The notes: generated from the letters alone by a model not told the origin. A stretch of 64,000 bases of DNA from JAIBJN01 sp963802795 (GCA_963802795.1 CAWDJV010000005.1:1116001-1180000), one strand, 5' to 3'. Counted from the first letter of the stretch, positions 26,330-35,623 are shown. Translations and numbers: made by a program.

Positions 26330-26866
26330 CTAGAGCGCGCCGCCCGCGGCAGGCGGCGCCGACGGGTCTTCGCCGGCGTCGCCGAGCTGCGTCCGCGCCA
26401 GGTAGTCCTCGGCCAGGAGGAGGTTCGACTCGGCGGCGCGCGAGACGATCGAGAGCAGGTCGGACATGCTCGAGACCTCCTCGCGCTGCTCCTTCAGGAA
26501 CCAGTCCAGGAACTGCGCTCCCACGAGCTCGTTCTCCTCGCGGGCGAGGGCGGCGAGCGCGCTGATCTGCTCCGTGACCTGCTTCTCCTGCTCGAGCGCC
26601 AGCTCGACCGGGGAGACGGCGTCGTCGAAGTCCGCTCTCGGCGCGGCCACGGCCGGAATCGTCACCGGCAGGTCTGCGTCCAGGAGGTACTGGACGATCA
26701 TCATCGCGTGGTTCCGCTCCTCGACCGCCTGGCGGTAGAAGTGGGCCGCGAGCTGCGGCAGGGTCTCGGAGTCGTAGTGGACGGCAATGGCCACGTACTG
26801 TTGCGACGCGGCGAACTCGTTCGCGACGTGCGCGTTCAGCTCCTCGGCGAAGCGGCCGCCAGCCAT
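26330..26866 (-). CDS. ftnA: ferritin
   Basis: 178 residues (from ATG 26866; an ATG at 26878 would add four). Four-helix ferritin with iron ligands in EFAASQQY, E-R-N-H-A-M and the C-terminal QFLDWFLKEQREEV pattern; no haem-binding methionine as in bacterioferritin. Stores iron as a 24-mer shell. TAATGT (26875-26880, minus strand) is 8 nt before ATG 26866, which supports the shorter start and a leaderless mRNA. The C-terminus has an extra Pro/Ala/Gly-rich tail. Confidence 0.92.
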   Translation of the reverse strand: MAGGRFAEELNAHVANEFAASQQYVAIAVHYDSETLPQLAAHFYRQAVEERNHAMMIVQYLLDADLPVTIPAVAAPRADFDDAVSPVELALEQEKQVTEQISALAALAREENELVGAQFLDWFLKEQREEVSSMSDLLSIVSRAAESNLLLAEDYLARTQLGDAGEDPSAPPAAGGAL

Positions 26867-26874
26867 CGGTGCAT

Positions 26875-26880
26875 ACATTA
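26875..26880 (-). promoter_or_regulatory. -10 element of the ferritin gene
   Basis: TAATGT on the minus strand, 8 nt before ATG 26866; it overlaps the alternative ATG at 26878, which would therefore not be transcribed. Confidence 0.5.
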
Positions 26881-26907
26881 CGTGGTGGGAACCGAAGAAA
26901 GGACGAC

Positions 26908-27201
26908 ATGGAAGGTGGAATGGGCTTTCCCTTCGGAGGCGACCCCGAGGAGCTGATGCGGGGCCTCCGCGAGTTCGCGGAGCGCCAGACGGAGGCAGTG
27001 CAGGAATCCCAGCGCGAGCAGTTCGCGACGCTGACGCTGAACACGGCGGTCGAGCTGACGGGCGCCGCGCTCAAGCAGGTTCACGTGGAGGGCTCGCCGG
27101 ACGAGCAGGCCCTGGCGCTTCGGGACACGATGCGCGTGCTCTTCCCCGAGGCGGTCGCGCTCGTCTCGGCCGCCCGGCAGGGCTTCATGCGCGAGGCGTA
27201 G
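26908..27201 (+). CDS. small conserved helical protein
   Basis: 97 residues beginning MEGGMGFPFGGDPEELMRGL. GAAAGG lies 6 nt before ATG 26908. Predicted all-helical, Gln/Glu-rich, no cysteines. Divergent from ferritin and followed at 3 nt by the LysE-type exporter gene, so the two probably form an operon. Function unknown. Confidence 0.65.
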   Translation: MEGGMGFPFGGDPEELMRGLREFAERQTEAVQESQREQFATLTLNTAVELTGAALKQVHVEGSPDEQALALRDTMRVLFPEAVALVSAARQGFMREA

Positions 27202-27203
27202 AC

Positions 27204-27845
27204 GTGCCCCTCCCCGACCCCGGGGCGCTCGCGGTCTTCGCCGCGGCGTCGCTCGCGCTGCTGGTCGTCCCCGGGCCGGCGGTGCTCTACATCGTCTCGC
27301 AATCGATCGAGCACGGCCGGGGCGCCGGCCTCGTCTCCATGCTGGGCGTGCAGGTCGGCGGTCTCGTTCACGTCGCCGCGGCGGCGCTCGGGCTCTCGGC
27401 GCTCCTGGTTGAGTCGGCCGTCGCGTTCAACGTCGTCAAGTACGCGGGCGCCGCGTACCTCGTCTTCCTGGGTCTCCGGAGGCTTCTCTCGCGGGAGCCG
27501 TTCGACCCGACGGGAGAGCGGGCGCCGCGCCGACTCGACCGGCTGTTCGCGCAAGGCATCGTCGTCAACATCCTCAACCCGAAGACGGCGCTCTTCTTCT
27601 TCGCGTTCCTGCCCCAGTTCGTGGACGTCGACAAGGGCTCCGTCGGCCTCCAGATCCTGTTGCTCGGCATCTGCTTCATCCTCCTCGCGGTCGTCAGCGA
27701 CGGGATGTACGCGCTCGCGGCCGGGACCGCCTCCGGGTGGCTGCGCGGGAACCCGCGCTTCCTCCGCGCGGAGCGCTGGATCTCGGGGACGGTGCTCGTC
27801 GGCCTGGGCGTGACGGCGGCCTTCGCGGGACGCCACCGGAGCTAG
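27204..27845 (+). CDS. LysE/RhtB-family exporter
   Basis: 213 residues, six membrane helices. Family signature near the start, LLVVPGPAVLYIVSQSIEHG, and VVNILNPKTALFFFAFLPQF in the middle are characteristic of RhtB-type amino-acid or homoserine-lactone efflux proteins. GTG start 27204, 3 nt after the preceding stop. Exports a small neutral compound; exact substrate not deducible. Confidence 0.9.
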   Translation: MPLPDPGALAVFAAASLALLVVPGPAVLYIVSQSIEHGRGAGLVSMLGVQVGGLVHVAAAALGLSALLVESAVAFNVVKYAGAAYLVFLGLRRLLSREPFDPTGERAPRRLDRLFAQGIVVNILNPKTALFFFAFLPQFVDVDKGSVGLQILLLGICFILLAVVSDGMYALAAGTASGWLRGNPRFLRAERWISGTVLVGLGVTAAFAGRHRS

Positions 27846-27857
27846 TCGGCTCCTCGA

Positions 27858-27950
27858 GGGGCACCCCGGCCCACCACCCGCTTTCGAGCCTACAGCCGAA
27901 AAGCGCGCGCGTGGTCGACGCTTCGTGCCGAGGTCGTGACGGAATCGCGC
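27858..27950 (+). repeat. dispersed intergenic repeat, copy 2
   Basis: Core GGGGCACCCCGGCCCACCAC, then CCGCTTTCGAGCCT (27858-27891), followed by the partly conserved CGAAAAGCGCGCGCGTGG and CGCTTCGTGCCGAG. Lies between the convergent LysE-type and GNAT genes. Confidence 0.88.
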
Positions 27951-27992
27951 TGGATCCCCGCGCTGCCGCGCCGGCGGCCGGCCAAGTCTGCT

Positions 27993-28928
27993 CTAGCCGA
28001 TCTGGACCCGGCGCGCGAGGCGGTAGAAGGTCTCGCGAAAGCCCCGTCGCGGCCAGAAGCGCGACGACTCGAGGTTTGCGACGCGCCAGTCCGTCTCCAC
28101 GGTCTCGTAGCCGGCGTCGCGCGCCCAGTCCAGCGCGTGCTCGGTGAGGGCCACGCCGGCCCCGGAGCCTCGCGCCTCGGGCAGCGTGGCGGCGACCGCC
28201 AGGTAGATCGACCCGGGCGGCCTGGCCAGGTCGGGCTCGACGGGCTCGAGGACGAGATGACCCAGGATCTTCCCGTCACGCTCGGCCACGAAGTAGGCGA
28301 CGCCGGGCTCCGCCAGCACGGTCTCCCAGTCGGTGAGGAACCGTTCGAGAGGCGGCACGGTCAGCCCCGTGAACGTCGGAGCCTCCCTGTGGTGCTCCCA
28401 GATCGCCGTGGCGAGCGTGGGCGCGGTCCGGAGATCGTCGATCGTGCCCGGTCGGACGCCGAGGCCGGTCCGTGGGGCAGTCCCCGAGCCGCCGCTCTCC
28501 CGGATCCCGTGCGCCTGCATGTGGGCGAAGGCGAGCCGGAACCAGGGCTCGGCGAGCTCCGGCAGGGCCGGGACGAGCGCGACGTGCAGCTCGGCGCCCT
28601 CGTCCACCCACCGCATCGCCGCGAAGCGGTAGAGGTCCCTCACGAGCTCCGGTTCCCGCGCCGCGTGGCCGGCGAGGTCGACCCAGACGTGCCGGTTCCA
28701 CCACTCGTTCTCGCGCAGGGAGCCGAGCAGGTATCCGACGACCTCGCCGTCCGCGACCGCGACGGCGCCGGTCGTGCCTTCCGCCTCCCAGGCTCGGGCG
28801 ACCTCGTCCGAGGCCGCCTCGACGGGAGCCAGGAGCGGCTCCGCCGCGCGATGACGCTCGTGCCTCTCCTCGAGGAGCGTGGCGGCCGCCTCGACGTCGG
28901 CGTCTGCGAACGCCCGGACCTCGACCGT
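27993..28928 (-). CDS. GNAT acetyltransferase with two GNAT-like halves
   Basis: About 311 residues. The C-terminal half is a typical GNAT domain: FVAERDGKILGHLVLEPVEP, the acetyl-CoA pyrophosphate loop region LPEARGSGAGVALTEHALDW and YETVETDWRVANLESSRFWP. The N-terminal half is a second, weaker GNAT fold (VAVADGEVVGYLLGSL; ELHVALVPALPELA). No ATG, GTG or TTG lies at the natural start; VEVRAFADADVEAA is preceded by ACG (28926-28928), so the start is non-standard or the base call is wrong. It follows the acs gene in the same direction. Confidence 0.72.
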   Translation of the reverse strand, partial: TVEVRAFADADVEAAATLLEERHERHRAAEPLLAPVEAASDEVARAWEAEGTTGAVAVADGEVVGYLLGSLRENEWWNRHVWVDLAGHAAREPELVRDLYRFAAMRWVDEGAELHVALVPALPELAEPWFRLAFAHMQAHGIRESGGSGTAPRTGLGVRPGTIDDLRTAPTLATAIWEHHREAPTFTGLTVPPLERFLTDWETVLAEPGVAYFVAERDGKILGHLVLEPVEPDLARPPGSIYLAVAATLPEARGSGAGVALTEHALDWARDAGYETVETDWRVANLESSRFWPRRGFRETFYRLARRVQIG

Positions 28929-28935
28929 GGCCGGC

Positions 28936-30915
28936 CTAGCCTTCCTGCGAAGCCTCGGCCACGGCGCGCTCCTTGATCTCCTCGACCACGGTCGGGTCGG
29001 CGAGCGTCGTCGTGTCACCGAGCGTCCGGTTCTCGGAGACGTCCTTGAGGAGCCGCCGCATGATCTTGCCCGAGCGCGTCTTGGGAAGCTCAGGCGTGAA
29101 GACGATGTTCGCCGGCCGGGCGATCTTCCCAATCTTGGTCGCCACGTGTTCGCGGAGCTCCACCATCATCTCCGGCGATCCTTCGTCGCCGCCCTTGAGG
29201 CTCACGAAGGCGACGATCGCCTGGCCCGTCGTCTCGTCCCGCCGCCCGCAGACGGCGGCCTCGGCGACCTTCGGGTGGTCGACCAGCGCGCTCTCGACCT
29301 CGATCGTCGAGATGCGGTGGCCGGAGACGTTCATGACGTCGTCGACGCGGCCCATGAGCCAGAAGTCGCCGTCCTCGTCGACCCGCGCGCCGTCGCCCGC
29401 GAAGTACATCCCCGGGAAGCGGCTCCAGTAGGTCTCGACGAAGCGCTCGTGGTCCTTGTAGATGCCGCGCAGCATCGCCGGCCACGGCCGGCGCAGGACG
29501 AGATACCCGCCGCCGCCGGGGCCCACCTCCTCGCCCTGGTCGTTCACCACTGCCGCGTCGACCCCGGGGAAGGGGCGCGTTGCGGAGCCCGGCTTGGTGG
29601 TCGTCACGCCCGGGAGCGGCGTGATCATCACCATGCCCGTCTCGGTCTGCCACCACGTATCGACGACGGGCGTGCGCTCACCGCCGATGTGCTCGCGGTA
29701 CCACACCCAGGCCTCGGGGTTGATCGGCTCGCCGACCGAGCCGAGGAGGCGGAGCGAGGAGAGGTCGTGCTTCTCGGCGTGCTCCGGGCCCCATTTCATG
29801 TGCGCGCGGATCGCCGTCGGGGCGGTATAGAGGATGTCGACCCGGTAGCGCTCGATGATCGCCCACCAGCGGTCCCGGTCCGGGTAGTCGGGGACGCCCT
29901 CGTAGAGCACGCTCGTCGTCCCGTTCGCCAGCGGCCCGTAGACGATGTAGCTGTGCCCGGTGACCCAGCCGATGTCCGCTGCGCACCAGTACACGGAGTC
30001 GGGCTTGATGTCGAAGATGTAGTGGTGCGTCGCCGCGATGCCGACGAGGTAGCCGGCCGTCGTGTGGACGATCCCCTTCGGCTTCGCGGTCGTGCCGCTC
30101 GTGTAGAGGAGGTAGAGGAGGTCCTCCGAGTCCATCGGCTCGCACGGGCACGTGGCCGGGTCGTCGCTCGCGCCCTCGACGAGCTCGTGCGCCCAGACGT
30201 CACGGCCCTCGCGCATCTCGACGTCGGAGCCGACCCGGCGCCAGACGACCGCCGTCCGCACGCCCGGCGAGCGCTCGAGCGCCTCGTCTGCGTTGCGCTT
30301 GAGCGGCACCTCGCCGCCCTTGCGCCACCCGGCGTCCTGCGTGATCAGCACCTCGCACTCCATGTCGTTGAGCCGGTCCGAGAGGGCGTCCGCGCTGAAG
30401 CCGCCGAACACGACGGTGTGGGGCGCGCCCAGGCGCGCGCAGGCGAGCATGGCGACGGGGAGCTCGGGGATCATCCCCATGTAGATCCCGACGGGCGTGC
30501 CCTTGCCGACTCCCAGCTCCTTCAGGGCGTTGGCGAAGCGGACGACGTCCCGCTGGAGGTCGGCGAACGTGATCGTCCGCCGCTCGTCCTCGGGCTCGCC
30601 TTCCCAGTGGTAGGCGACCCTGTCGCCGCTCCCCGCCTCGACGTGGCGGTCGACGCAGTTGAAGCAGACGTTCAGCTTGCCGCCCAGATACCACTTCGCG
30701 TACGGCAGCTCCCACTCGTAGAGCTCGGTGAACGGCTCGAACCAGGTGACGCGCTCGCGGCCCTCGGTCTCCCAGAACTCCTCGAAGTCGCGCTGGTAGA
30801 TCTCGGGCCCTGCGTTCGCCGCCGCGGTGAAGCCCTCCGCGGGCGGGTACCGCCGCTCCTCGAGCAGGAGTGCGTCGATCGTCGCCGCGCTGGGGTCGGG
30901 ACGGGTTTCGGTCAT
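28936..30915 (-). CDS. acs: acetyl-CoA synthetase
   Basis: 659 residues, full length. Adenylate-forming motifs: YTSGTTAKPKGIVH near 265, WWQTETGM near 430, the YRTGD-equivalent YFAGDGARVDEDGDFW near 520, and the C-terminal SGKIMRRLLKDV whose lysine is the acetylation-controlled site. The N-terminal WF..FTELYEWELPYAKWYLGG matches Acs rather than other acyl-CoA synthetases. Activates acetate to acetyl-CoA via acetyl-AMP. A TAGAAC hexamer 6 nt upstream of the ATG suggests a leaderless mRNA. Confidence 0.96.
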   Translation of the reverse strand: MTETRPDPSAATIDALLLEERRYPPAEGFTAAANAGPEIYQRDFEEFWETEGRERVTWFEPFTELYEWELPYAKWYLGGKLNVCFNCVDRHVEAGSGDRVAYHWEGEPEDERRTITFADLQRDVVRFANALKELGVGKGTPVGIYMGMIPELPVAMLACARLGAPHTVVFGGFSADALSDRLNDMECEVLITQDAGWRKGGEVPLKRNADEALERSPGVRTAVVWRRVGSDVEMREGRDVWAHELVEGASDDPATCPCEPMDSEDLLYLLYTSGTTAKPKGIVHTTAGYLVGIAATHHYIFDIKPDSVYWCAADIGWVTGHSYIVYGPLANGTTSVLYEGVPDYPDRDRWWAIIERYRVDILYTAPTAIRAHMKWGPEHAEKHDLSSLRLLGSVGEPINPEAWVWYREHIGGERTPVVDTWWQTETGMVMITPLPGVTTTKPGSATRPFPGVDAAVVNDQGEEVGPGGGGYLVLRRPWPAMLRGIYKDHERFVETYWSRFPGMYFAGDGARVDEDGDFWLMGRVDDVMNVSGHRISTIEVESALVDHPKVAEAAVCGRRDETTGQAIVAFVSLKGGDEGSPEMMVELREHVATKIGKIARPANIVFTPELPKTRSGKIMRRLLKDVSENRTLGDTTTLADPTVVEEIKERAVAEASQEG

Positions 30916-30972
30916 CCCGCCGTTCTACCCTGTCGGCCTCCTGCGCGCAATGCCGGCTCGTCTAGCCCCGGG

Positions 30973-31269
30973 CTAGCTGACGTCGAAGAACGGCCAGAGA
31001 AGGATGGCCGCGACCCCGCCGACCACGAGCCCGACGGCGACGGCCTTGAGCGGTGCGTCGTGGACGCGAGGCACGAGCAGCGACCCGCCGGCGATCGCGG
31101 CGACCGCCACGACGACCGGGGCGGCGGGGTTCACGTCGAAGGTGAGGATCGCCGCGACGACCGTGGCGGCGGCGAAGAGGACCGCGACGACCGCGCCGAG
31201 GGCGTAGTCCCTCGGAGTGGCCTTCCGCGGCTCCTCTGAGCGCTCCTCCGTCGCGTAGGGGTCCTCCAT
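30973..31269 (-). CDS. small membrane protein with three helices
   Basis: 98 residues: charged N-terminus (MEDPYATEERSEEPRKATPR), then hydrophobic segments near 24-45, 49-68 and 75-95. Resembles small actinobacterial proteins of unknown function next to acs. CAGAAT on the minus strand lies 8 nt before the ATG. Confidence 0.65.
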   Translation of the reverse strand: MEDPYATEERSEEPRKATPRDYALGAVVAVLFAAATVVAAILTFDVNPAAPVVVAVAAIAGGSLLVPRVHDAPLKAVAVGLVVGGVAAILLWPFFDVS

Positions 31270-31310
31270 CCGAGGTCATTCTGCGGGCGGTTGCCCGAGC
31301 GCGCAAGGAC

Positions 31311-31316
31311 TACAAT
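31311..31316 (+). promoter_or_regulatory. -10 element of the proline dehydrogenase operon
   Basis: TACAAT, 9 nt before the TTG start at 31326; it supports TTG as the true start and a very short leader. Confidence 0.55.
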
Positions 31317-31325
31317 CGCGGCGCC

Positions 31326-32234
31326 TTGGCCCTGTTCGACCGCGCCATCGCGCGTGTGCTGCCGGCCGTCCCGAAGCGTCTCGTCCGGCGCCTCTCGGCC
31401 CGCTACATCGCTGGACCGACGCTCGCCGACGCCTGCGCCGTCGTCCGGAAGCTGAACGAGGCCGGCAAGAAGGCGACGCTCGACGTCCTCGGCGAGGAGA
31501 CCGCCAGCGAGGAGGAGGCGCTGGCCATCCGCCGGGAGTACGAGGAGGCGCTCTCGACCGTGGACGCCGAGGGGCTCGACGCCAACATCAGCGTCAAGCT
31601 CACAGGGCTCGGGCTGAACGTCGCGCCCGACGTCTGCCGTGAGAGCGTCCGCGCGCTCGTCCAGGCTTCGGCCGACCGCGGCAGGTTCCTCCGCATCGAC
31701 ATGGAGGACTCGAGCACGACGACTGCCACGCTCGAGCTCTACCGGGACCTCCGCGCGGAAGGGCACGAGAACGTCGGCATCGTCCTCCAGGCGATGCTGC
31801 GCCGTACGCTCGACGACGTCCGGGACCTCCTGCCGTTTCGCCCGAACGTGCGGGTCTGCAAGGGGATCTACGTCGAGCCGGCCGAGCTCGCCTACCGGGG
31901 CGACGACGCAATCCGCTTCACCTTCGCGGCGGCGATGGAAGCGCTCTGGGACGGAGGCGCGAAGGTCGCCGTCGCCTCGCACGACGAGTGGGTGGTGGCG
32001 AAGGCCCTCGAGCTGATCGAGGCGAAGGGCCTGGGGCCCGAGCGCTACGAGTTCCAGATGCTCCTCGGGGTGCGGGAGGACCTCGCCGACGAGCTCGTGC
32101 AGGGGGGACACACGATGCGCGTCTACGTTCCCTACGGGCGCAAGTGGTACGAGTACTCGCTCCGCCGCCTCCAGGAGAATCCGGCGATCGCCGGCAACGT
32201 GGCGGCGGACATCTTGCGGCGACTGAAGCCGTGA
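31326..32234 (+). CDS. proline dehydrogenase (monofunctional PRODH)
   Basis: 302 residues, the size of the short actinobacterial/Thermus-type enzyme. FAD-dependent TIM barrel with ANISVKLTGLGLNVAP, LRIDMEDSSTTTATLELYRD, GIVLQAMLRRT, RVCKGIYVEP and C-terminal VYVPYGRKWYEYSLRRLQENP containing the proline-binding Tyr/Arg pair (YSLRR). Oxidises proline to pyrroline-5-carboxylate. TTG start at 31326. No P5C dehydrogenase gene lies in the window. Its stop overlaps the start of the next gene by 4 nt. Confidence 0.93.
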   Translation: MALFDRAIARVLPAVPKRLVRRLSARYIAGPTLADACAVVRKLNEAGKKATLDVLGEETASEEEALAIRREYEEALSTVDAEGLDANISVKLTGLGLNVAPDVCRESVRALVQASADRGRFLRIDMEDSSTTTATLELYRDLRAEGHENVGIVLQAMLRRTLDDVRDLLPFRPNVRVCKGIYVEPAELAYRGDDAIRFTFAAAMEALWDGGAKVAVASHDEWVVAKALELIEAKGLGPERYEFQMLLGVREDLADELVQGGHTMRVYVPYGRKWYEYSLRRLQENPAIAGNVAADILRRLKP

Positions 32235-32896
32235 CCCAGTTGGTCTCGTGGCGCTTCGTCACGATCGCCGGGCTCTTCGTGACGGCGCTCGTCGTCTCGA
32301 ACATCATCGCCGTCAAGCTCGCGGAGGTGGGGGGCCGCGTCTTCGACGCGGGCAACGTCCTCTTCCCGCTCGCCTACCTCCTCGGCGACGTGCTCACGGA
32401 GGTGTACGGATTCCGCGCCGCGCGCCGGGTCATCCTGCTCGGCTTCGCCTGCAACGTGCTCGCGGTCGCGGCGATCCAGATCGCCCTGCGCCTGCCCGCC
32501 GCCGACTTCTGGGCGGAGAACCAGGAGGCGTACGAAGCAATCCTGGGGACGACGTGGCGGATCTTCGTCGCCTCCCTCTGTGCGTACCTCGTCGGCGAGC
32601 TGACCAACTCGTTCATCCTCTCCCGCATGAAGGTGGCGACGGGCGGGCGCTTCCTCTGGAGCCGGACGATCGGCTCCTCCGTGGTCGGCCAGGGCCTCGA
32701 CAGCGCGCTCTTCGTCACGATCGCGTTCGCCGGCACGGGCGCCCCGCTCCTCGACACCATCCTGACCACCTGGGCCATCAAGGTCGCCTGGGAGGCGCTC
32801 GCGACGCCGATCACCTACCTCGTCGCCAACTCGTTGAAGCGGAGCGAGGGGGTGGACGTCTTCGACGGCCCGCGCCCGGCCGAGGCGACGGCTTGA
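32231..32896 (+). CDS. queuosine precursor transporter (VUT/YhhQ family)
   Basis: 221 residues, six helices. Family features: VVSNIIAVKLAEVGG near the start, the ..FPLAYLLGDVLTEVYGFRAARR segment, and QGLDSALFVTIAFAG and AIKVAWEALATPITY near the end. Imports preQ0/preQ1 for tRNA queuosine synthesis; the synthesis genes are not in this window. GTG start overlaps the PRODH stop in GTGA. Confidence 0.92.
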   Translation: MTQLVSWRFVTIAGLFVTALVVSNIIAVKLAEVGGRVFDAGNVLFPLAYLLGDVLTEVYGFRAARRVILLGFACNVLAVAAIQIALRLPAADFWAENQEAYEAILGTTWRIFVASLCAYLVGELTNSFILSRMKVATGGRFLWSRTIGSSVVGQGLDSALFVTIAFAGTGAPLLDTILTTWAIKVAWEALATPITYLVANSLKRSEGVDVFDGPRPAEATA

Positions 32897-32900
32897 GCCT

Positions 32901-33845
32901 GTGAGAGCCTTCGTCACCGGAGCGACCGGGTTCCTCGGCGGGCGGCTGGCGGCGCGGCTCAGGGAGCGAGGCGACGACGTCGTCGCGCTCGTCCGCTCTC
33001 CGGGCAAGGCCGGGAAGCTGCGGGAGCTCGGCTGCACGCCCGTCGAGGGCGACCTCTCGTCGCGGCCGGCGCTCGCGTCGGCGCTGGAAGGCTGCGACGC
33101 GCTCTTTCACGCGGCGGCGATCTACCGAAACGGGGTACGCGCCTCGCAGCGCGACGAGCTCGTCGCCGCCAACGTCACCGGGACGGAGAACGCCCTCGAC
33201 GCGGCGGCGGACGTGGGCGTCGAGCGCGCCGTCTACGTCTCCTCGAACGTCGTCTTCGGCGACACGAAGGGCAAGGCCGTCGACGAGACGTACGACCCTC
33301 CCGAGGGCGCGTACGTCTCGCTCTACCACGAGACGAAGGCGCTGGCCCACCGCGCCGCGCGGGAGCGGATCGGGCGCGGCGACCCGATCGTGATCGTCCA
33401 GCCGGGCGGCCTCTACGGGCCCGGCGACCACACGGCGATCAGCGGCATGCTGGCGCAGGCGGTCCGGGGCAAGCGCGTCGTCCTCCCGTTCGGCGACGTC
33501 GGGCTCAACTGGACGTACGTGGAGGACGCGGCGGAGGGGATCCTCCTCGCTCACGACCGCGGTCGTCCGGGCGAGTCCTACGTCATCGGCGGCGAGCTCG
33601 CCACCTTGCGCCAGGCCGTCGAGAAGGCCTTCGCCGTCGGCGGCCACCGGCAGCGCGTCGTCCCGGTGCCGACCTGGGCCGTGCGACTCGCGACCCCGGT
33701 CGGGCCGCTCCTCGGCCTGAGCGTCCACGACTACGTCTCCGCTTCGGACGGCGTCACGTACTTCGGCCGCGACGACAAGGCGCGGCAAGAGCTCGGCTAC
33801 GCGCCACGGAACCTCGAGGACGGGTTGCGGGAGGCGTTCGCCTGA
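32901..33845 (+). CDS. NAD(P)-dependent epimerase/dehydratase, dihydroflavonol-reductase-like SDR
   Basis: 314 residues, extended short-chain dehydrogenase. Nucleotide motif TGATGFLGGRLA near residue 6; catalytic YxxxK as YHETK near 140; QPGGLYGPGDHT near 160. Starts GTG 32901, 5 nt after the transporter stop, and its stop overlaps the next ATG. Substrate unknown; such proteins in actinobacteria often act on hopanoid or sugar-lipid precursors. Confidence 0.88.
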   Translation: MRAFVTGATGFLGGRLAARLRERGDDVVALVRSPGKAGKLRELGCTPVEGDLSSRPALASALEGCDALFHAAAIYRNGVRASQRDELVAANVTGTENALDAAADVGVERAVYVSSNVVFGDTKGKAVDETYDPPEGAYVSLYHETKALAHRAARERIGRGDPIVIVQPGGLYGPGDHTAISGMLAQAVRGKRVVLPFGDVGLNWTYVEDAAEGILLAHDRGRPGESYVIGGELATLRQAVEKAFAVGGHRQRVVPVPTWAVRLATPVGPLLGLSVHDYVSASDGVTYFGRDDKARQELGYAPRNLEDGLREAFA

Positions 33846-34594
33846 TGCCCGACCGCGTCCGCTGGCTGGGGCACTCGACCGTCCTCGTCGAATTGGACGG
33901 CGTGCGCTTCCTCACCGACCCGCTCCTCCGCCGCCGCGTCATCCACCTCCGCCGCGCGGCCCCGCTCGAGCTCGACGAGCTGGAAGGGCTCGACGCCGTC
34001 CTCCTCTCCCATCTGCACTACGACCACCTCGACCTGCCCTCGCTCCAGCTGCTCGAGCGGGACGTGACCGTCGTCGTGCCGCGCGGCGCCGGGGCGCTCG
34101 TGAGCCGGCGCGGCTTCGAGTCGGTCGCCGAGGTCGAGGCGGGGGAGGAGGTCCGGGTCGGAGCGGTCTCCGTCCGGGCCGTCGAGGCCGTCCACGAGGC
34201 GAGCCGCCTCCTCGGGACGAAGGCTCCGGCCCTCGGCTACGTCCTCGACGGCACGAAGCGCATCTACTTCGCCGGTGACACCGACCTCTTCCCGGAGATG
34301 GCGGACCTGGCGCCCGGCCTCGACGTCGCCCTCGTTCCCATCTGGGGCTGGGGCCCCTCGCTCGGCCCCGGCCATCTCGACCCGCGACGGGCGGCCGAGG
34401 CGCTCGTGCTCCTGCGCCCCGGGATCGCCGTGCCCATCCACTGGGGCACGTACTACCCGGTCCAGTCCACGCGGATGTCCCCGCCGGACTATCTCACCGA
34501 GCCGGTGGAGACATTCCGGCGCGCCGCGGCCGAGCTCGCGCCGGACGTCGAGATCCGCGTCCTGCCCGTGGGCGGGACGCTCGCGCTCGATTAA
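33845..34594 (+). CDS. MBL-fold metallo-hydrolase (UlaG-like)
   Basis: 249 residues. Metal-binding motif SHLHYDHLD near residue 58, further ligands at FAGDTDLF near 140 and PIHWGTYYP near 198. This is the branch with UlaG/NAPE-PLD-like members that cleave phosphodiester or lactone bonds. ATG overlaps the epimerase stop (TGATG). Last gene of the 31.3-34.6 kb co-directional group. Confidence 0.88.
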   Translation: MPDRVRWLGHSTVLVELDGVRFLTDPLLRRRVIHLRRAAPLELDELEGLDAVLLSHLHYDHLDLPSLQLLERDVTVVVPRGAGALVSRRGFESVAEVEAGEEVRVGAVSVRAVEAVHEASRLLGTKAPALGYVLDGTKRIYFAGDTDLFPEMADLAPGLDVALVPIWGWGPSLGPGHLDPRRAAEALVLLRPGIAVPIHWGTYYPVQSTRMSPPDYLTEPVETFRRAAAELAPDVEIRVLPVGGTLALD

Positions 34595-34599
34595 GGAGG

Positions 34600-35613
34600 C
34601 TAGGGATATCGGCGCCGGAAGAGGACGTAGGCGACGCCGCCTGCCGGGATCGGGATCCAGAACGAGACCAGGCGATAGGCGAGCGTCGCCACGACTGCGG
34701 CGCCCGCGCCGACGCCGGCGAGCGCGAGCATCCCGGTGAGGCCCGCCTCGACGAAGCCGAGGCCGCCCGGCGTCAGCGGGATCATCCCCAGGAAGGCGGC
34801 GGCGACGAACGCGAGGAGGACGAGGGACGGGTTCGGGTCCGCGCCCACCGCCTGCAGGCAGGCGAGCAGGGCGAGGTAGTCGAGGATCCACTTGCCCCCC
34901 GCGGCGAGGAGGGCCAGCCACCAGCGCTTGCCGAAGGCGCGGAGCACCGCGTCGCGCTCGCGGAGCAGGCGCTCGGGGAGGCCGACCACCGGCCGGTGCC
35001 GGCGAACGGTCCGGTTGAGCGCCCACGCGACGGCCCGGCCGGCAAGCCTGAGCGGGAGCTCCCAGACGTGGACCGCGACTCCGGCGACGACCAGGAGGAG
35101 GAAGACACCGGCACCGAGATAGGCGGCCTGCGCGAGCCCCTCCGCCACCTCCGTCCCCCCGAGGACGGCGGGCAGGCTGAGCACGGGCAGCGCGAGCACC
35201 ACCCCGAAGAGGAGGACGGAGACGGCGGTGAGCGCGGAGGCGATCCGGCCTCCGGCGAGGCCGGAGCGCACGAGCATCCGGTACTGGAGGGCGCCGGCGG
35301 CCGCCATCCCTCCGGGAATGATCCGCCCGAAGGCGTTGCCGGCGAGCTGGGACGTGGCGACGCCGAACCAGCGGCCCGTCTGGAGCGCGATGCGCTGGAG
35401 CTGCCAGATGGAGACGAAGCTCCCCGCCTCCACGGCCAGGGCGACCGCCACCCACTGGGGCTGGAGCTCGAGCAGCGATCGCCACGACGTGAAGACCTCG
35501 GAGAGGCTCGGCCAGAGGAGGTAGAGGGACACGAACGTGACGAGGAGCAGGAAGCCGCGTCCGGCGAGCCGGCGGGCGAGGTGGGACTTCTTCGGGACGG
35601 CCGTCGTCGCCAC
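34600..35613 (-). CDS. flippase-like integral membrane protein (UPF0104/LPG-synthase transmembrane family)
   Basis: 337 residues with 7-8 membrane helices. Family segments: LQRIALQTGRW, AGNAFGRIIPGGMAAAGALQ and AFLGMIPLTPGGLGFVEAGL, where the PLTPGGLGFVE motif is diagnostic. Homologous in design to the 13471-14509 protein but not next to a glycosyltransferase. Co-directional with the AI-2E-type gene (10 nt apart). Confidence 0.85.
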   Translation of the reverse strand: MATTAVPKKSHLARRLAGRGFLLLVTFVSLYLLWPSLSEVFTSWRSLLELQPQWVAVALAVEAGSFVSIWQLQRIALQTGRWFGVATSQLAGNAFGRIIPGGMAAAGALQYRMLVRSGLAGGRIASALTAVSVLLFGVVLALPVLSLPAVLGGTEVAEGLAQAAYLGAGVFLLLVVAGVAVHVWELPLRLAGRAVAWALNRTVRRHRPVVGLPERLLRERDAVLRAFGKRWWLALLAAGGKWILDYLALLACLQAVGADPNPSLVLLAFVAAAFLGMIPLTPGGLGFVEAGLTGMLALAGVGAGAAVVATLAYRLVSFWIPIPAGGVAYVLFRRRYP

Positions 35614-35623
35614 GGCCCGCAGC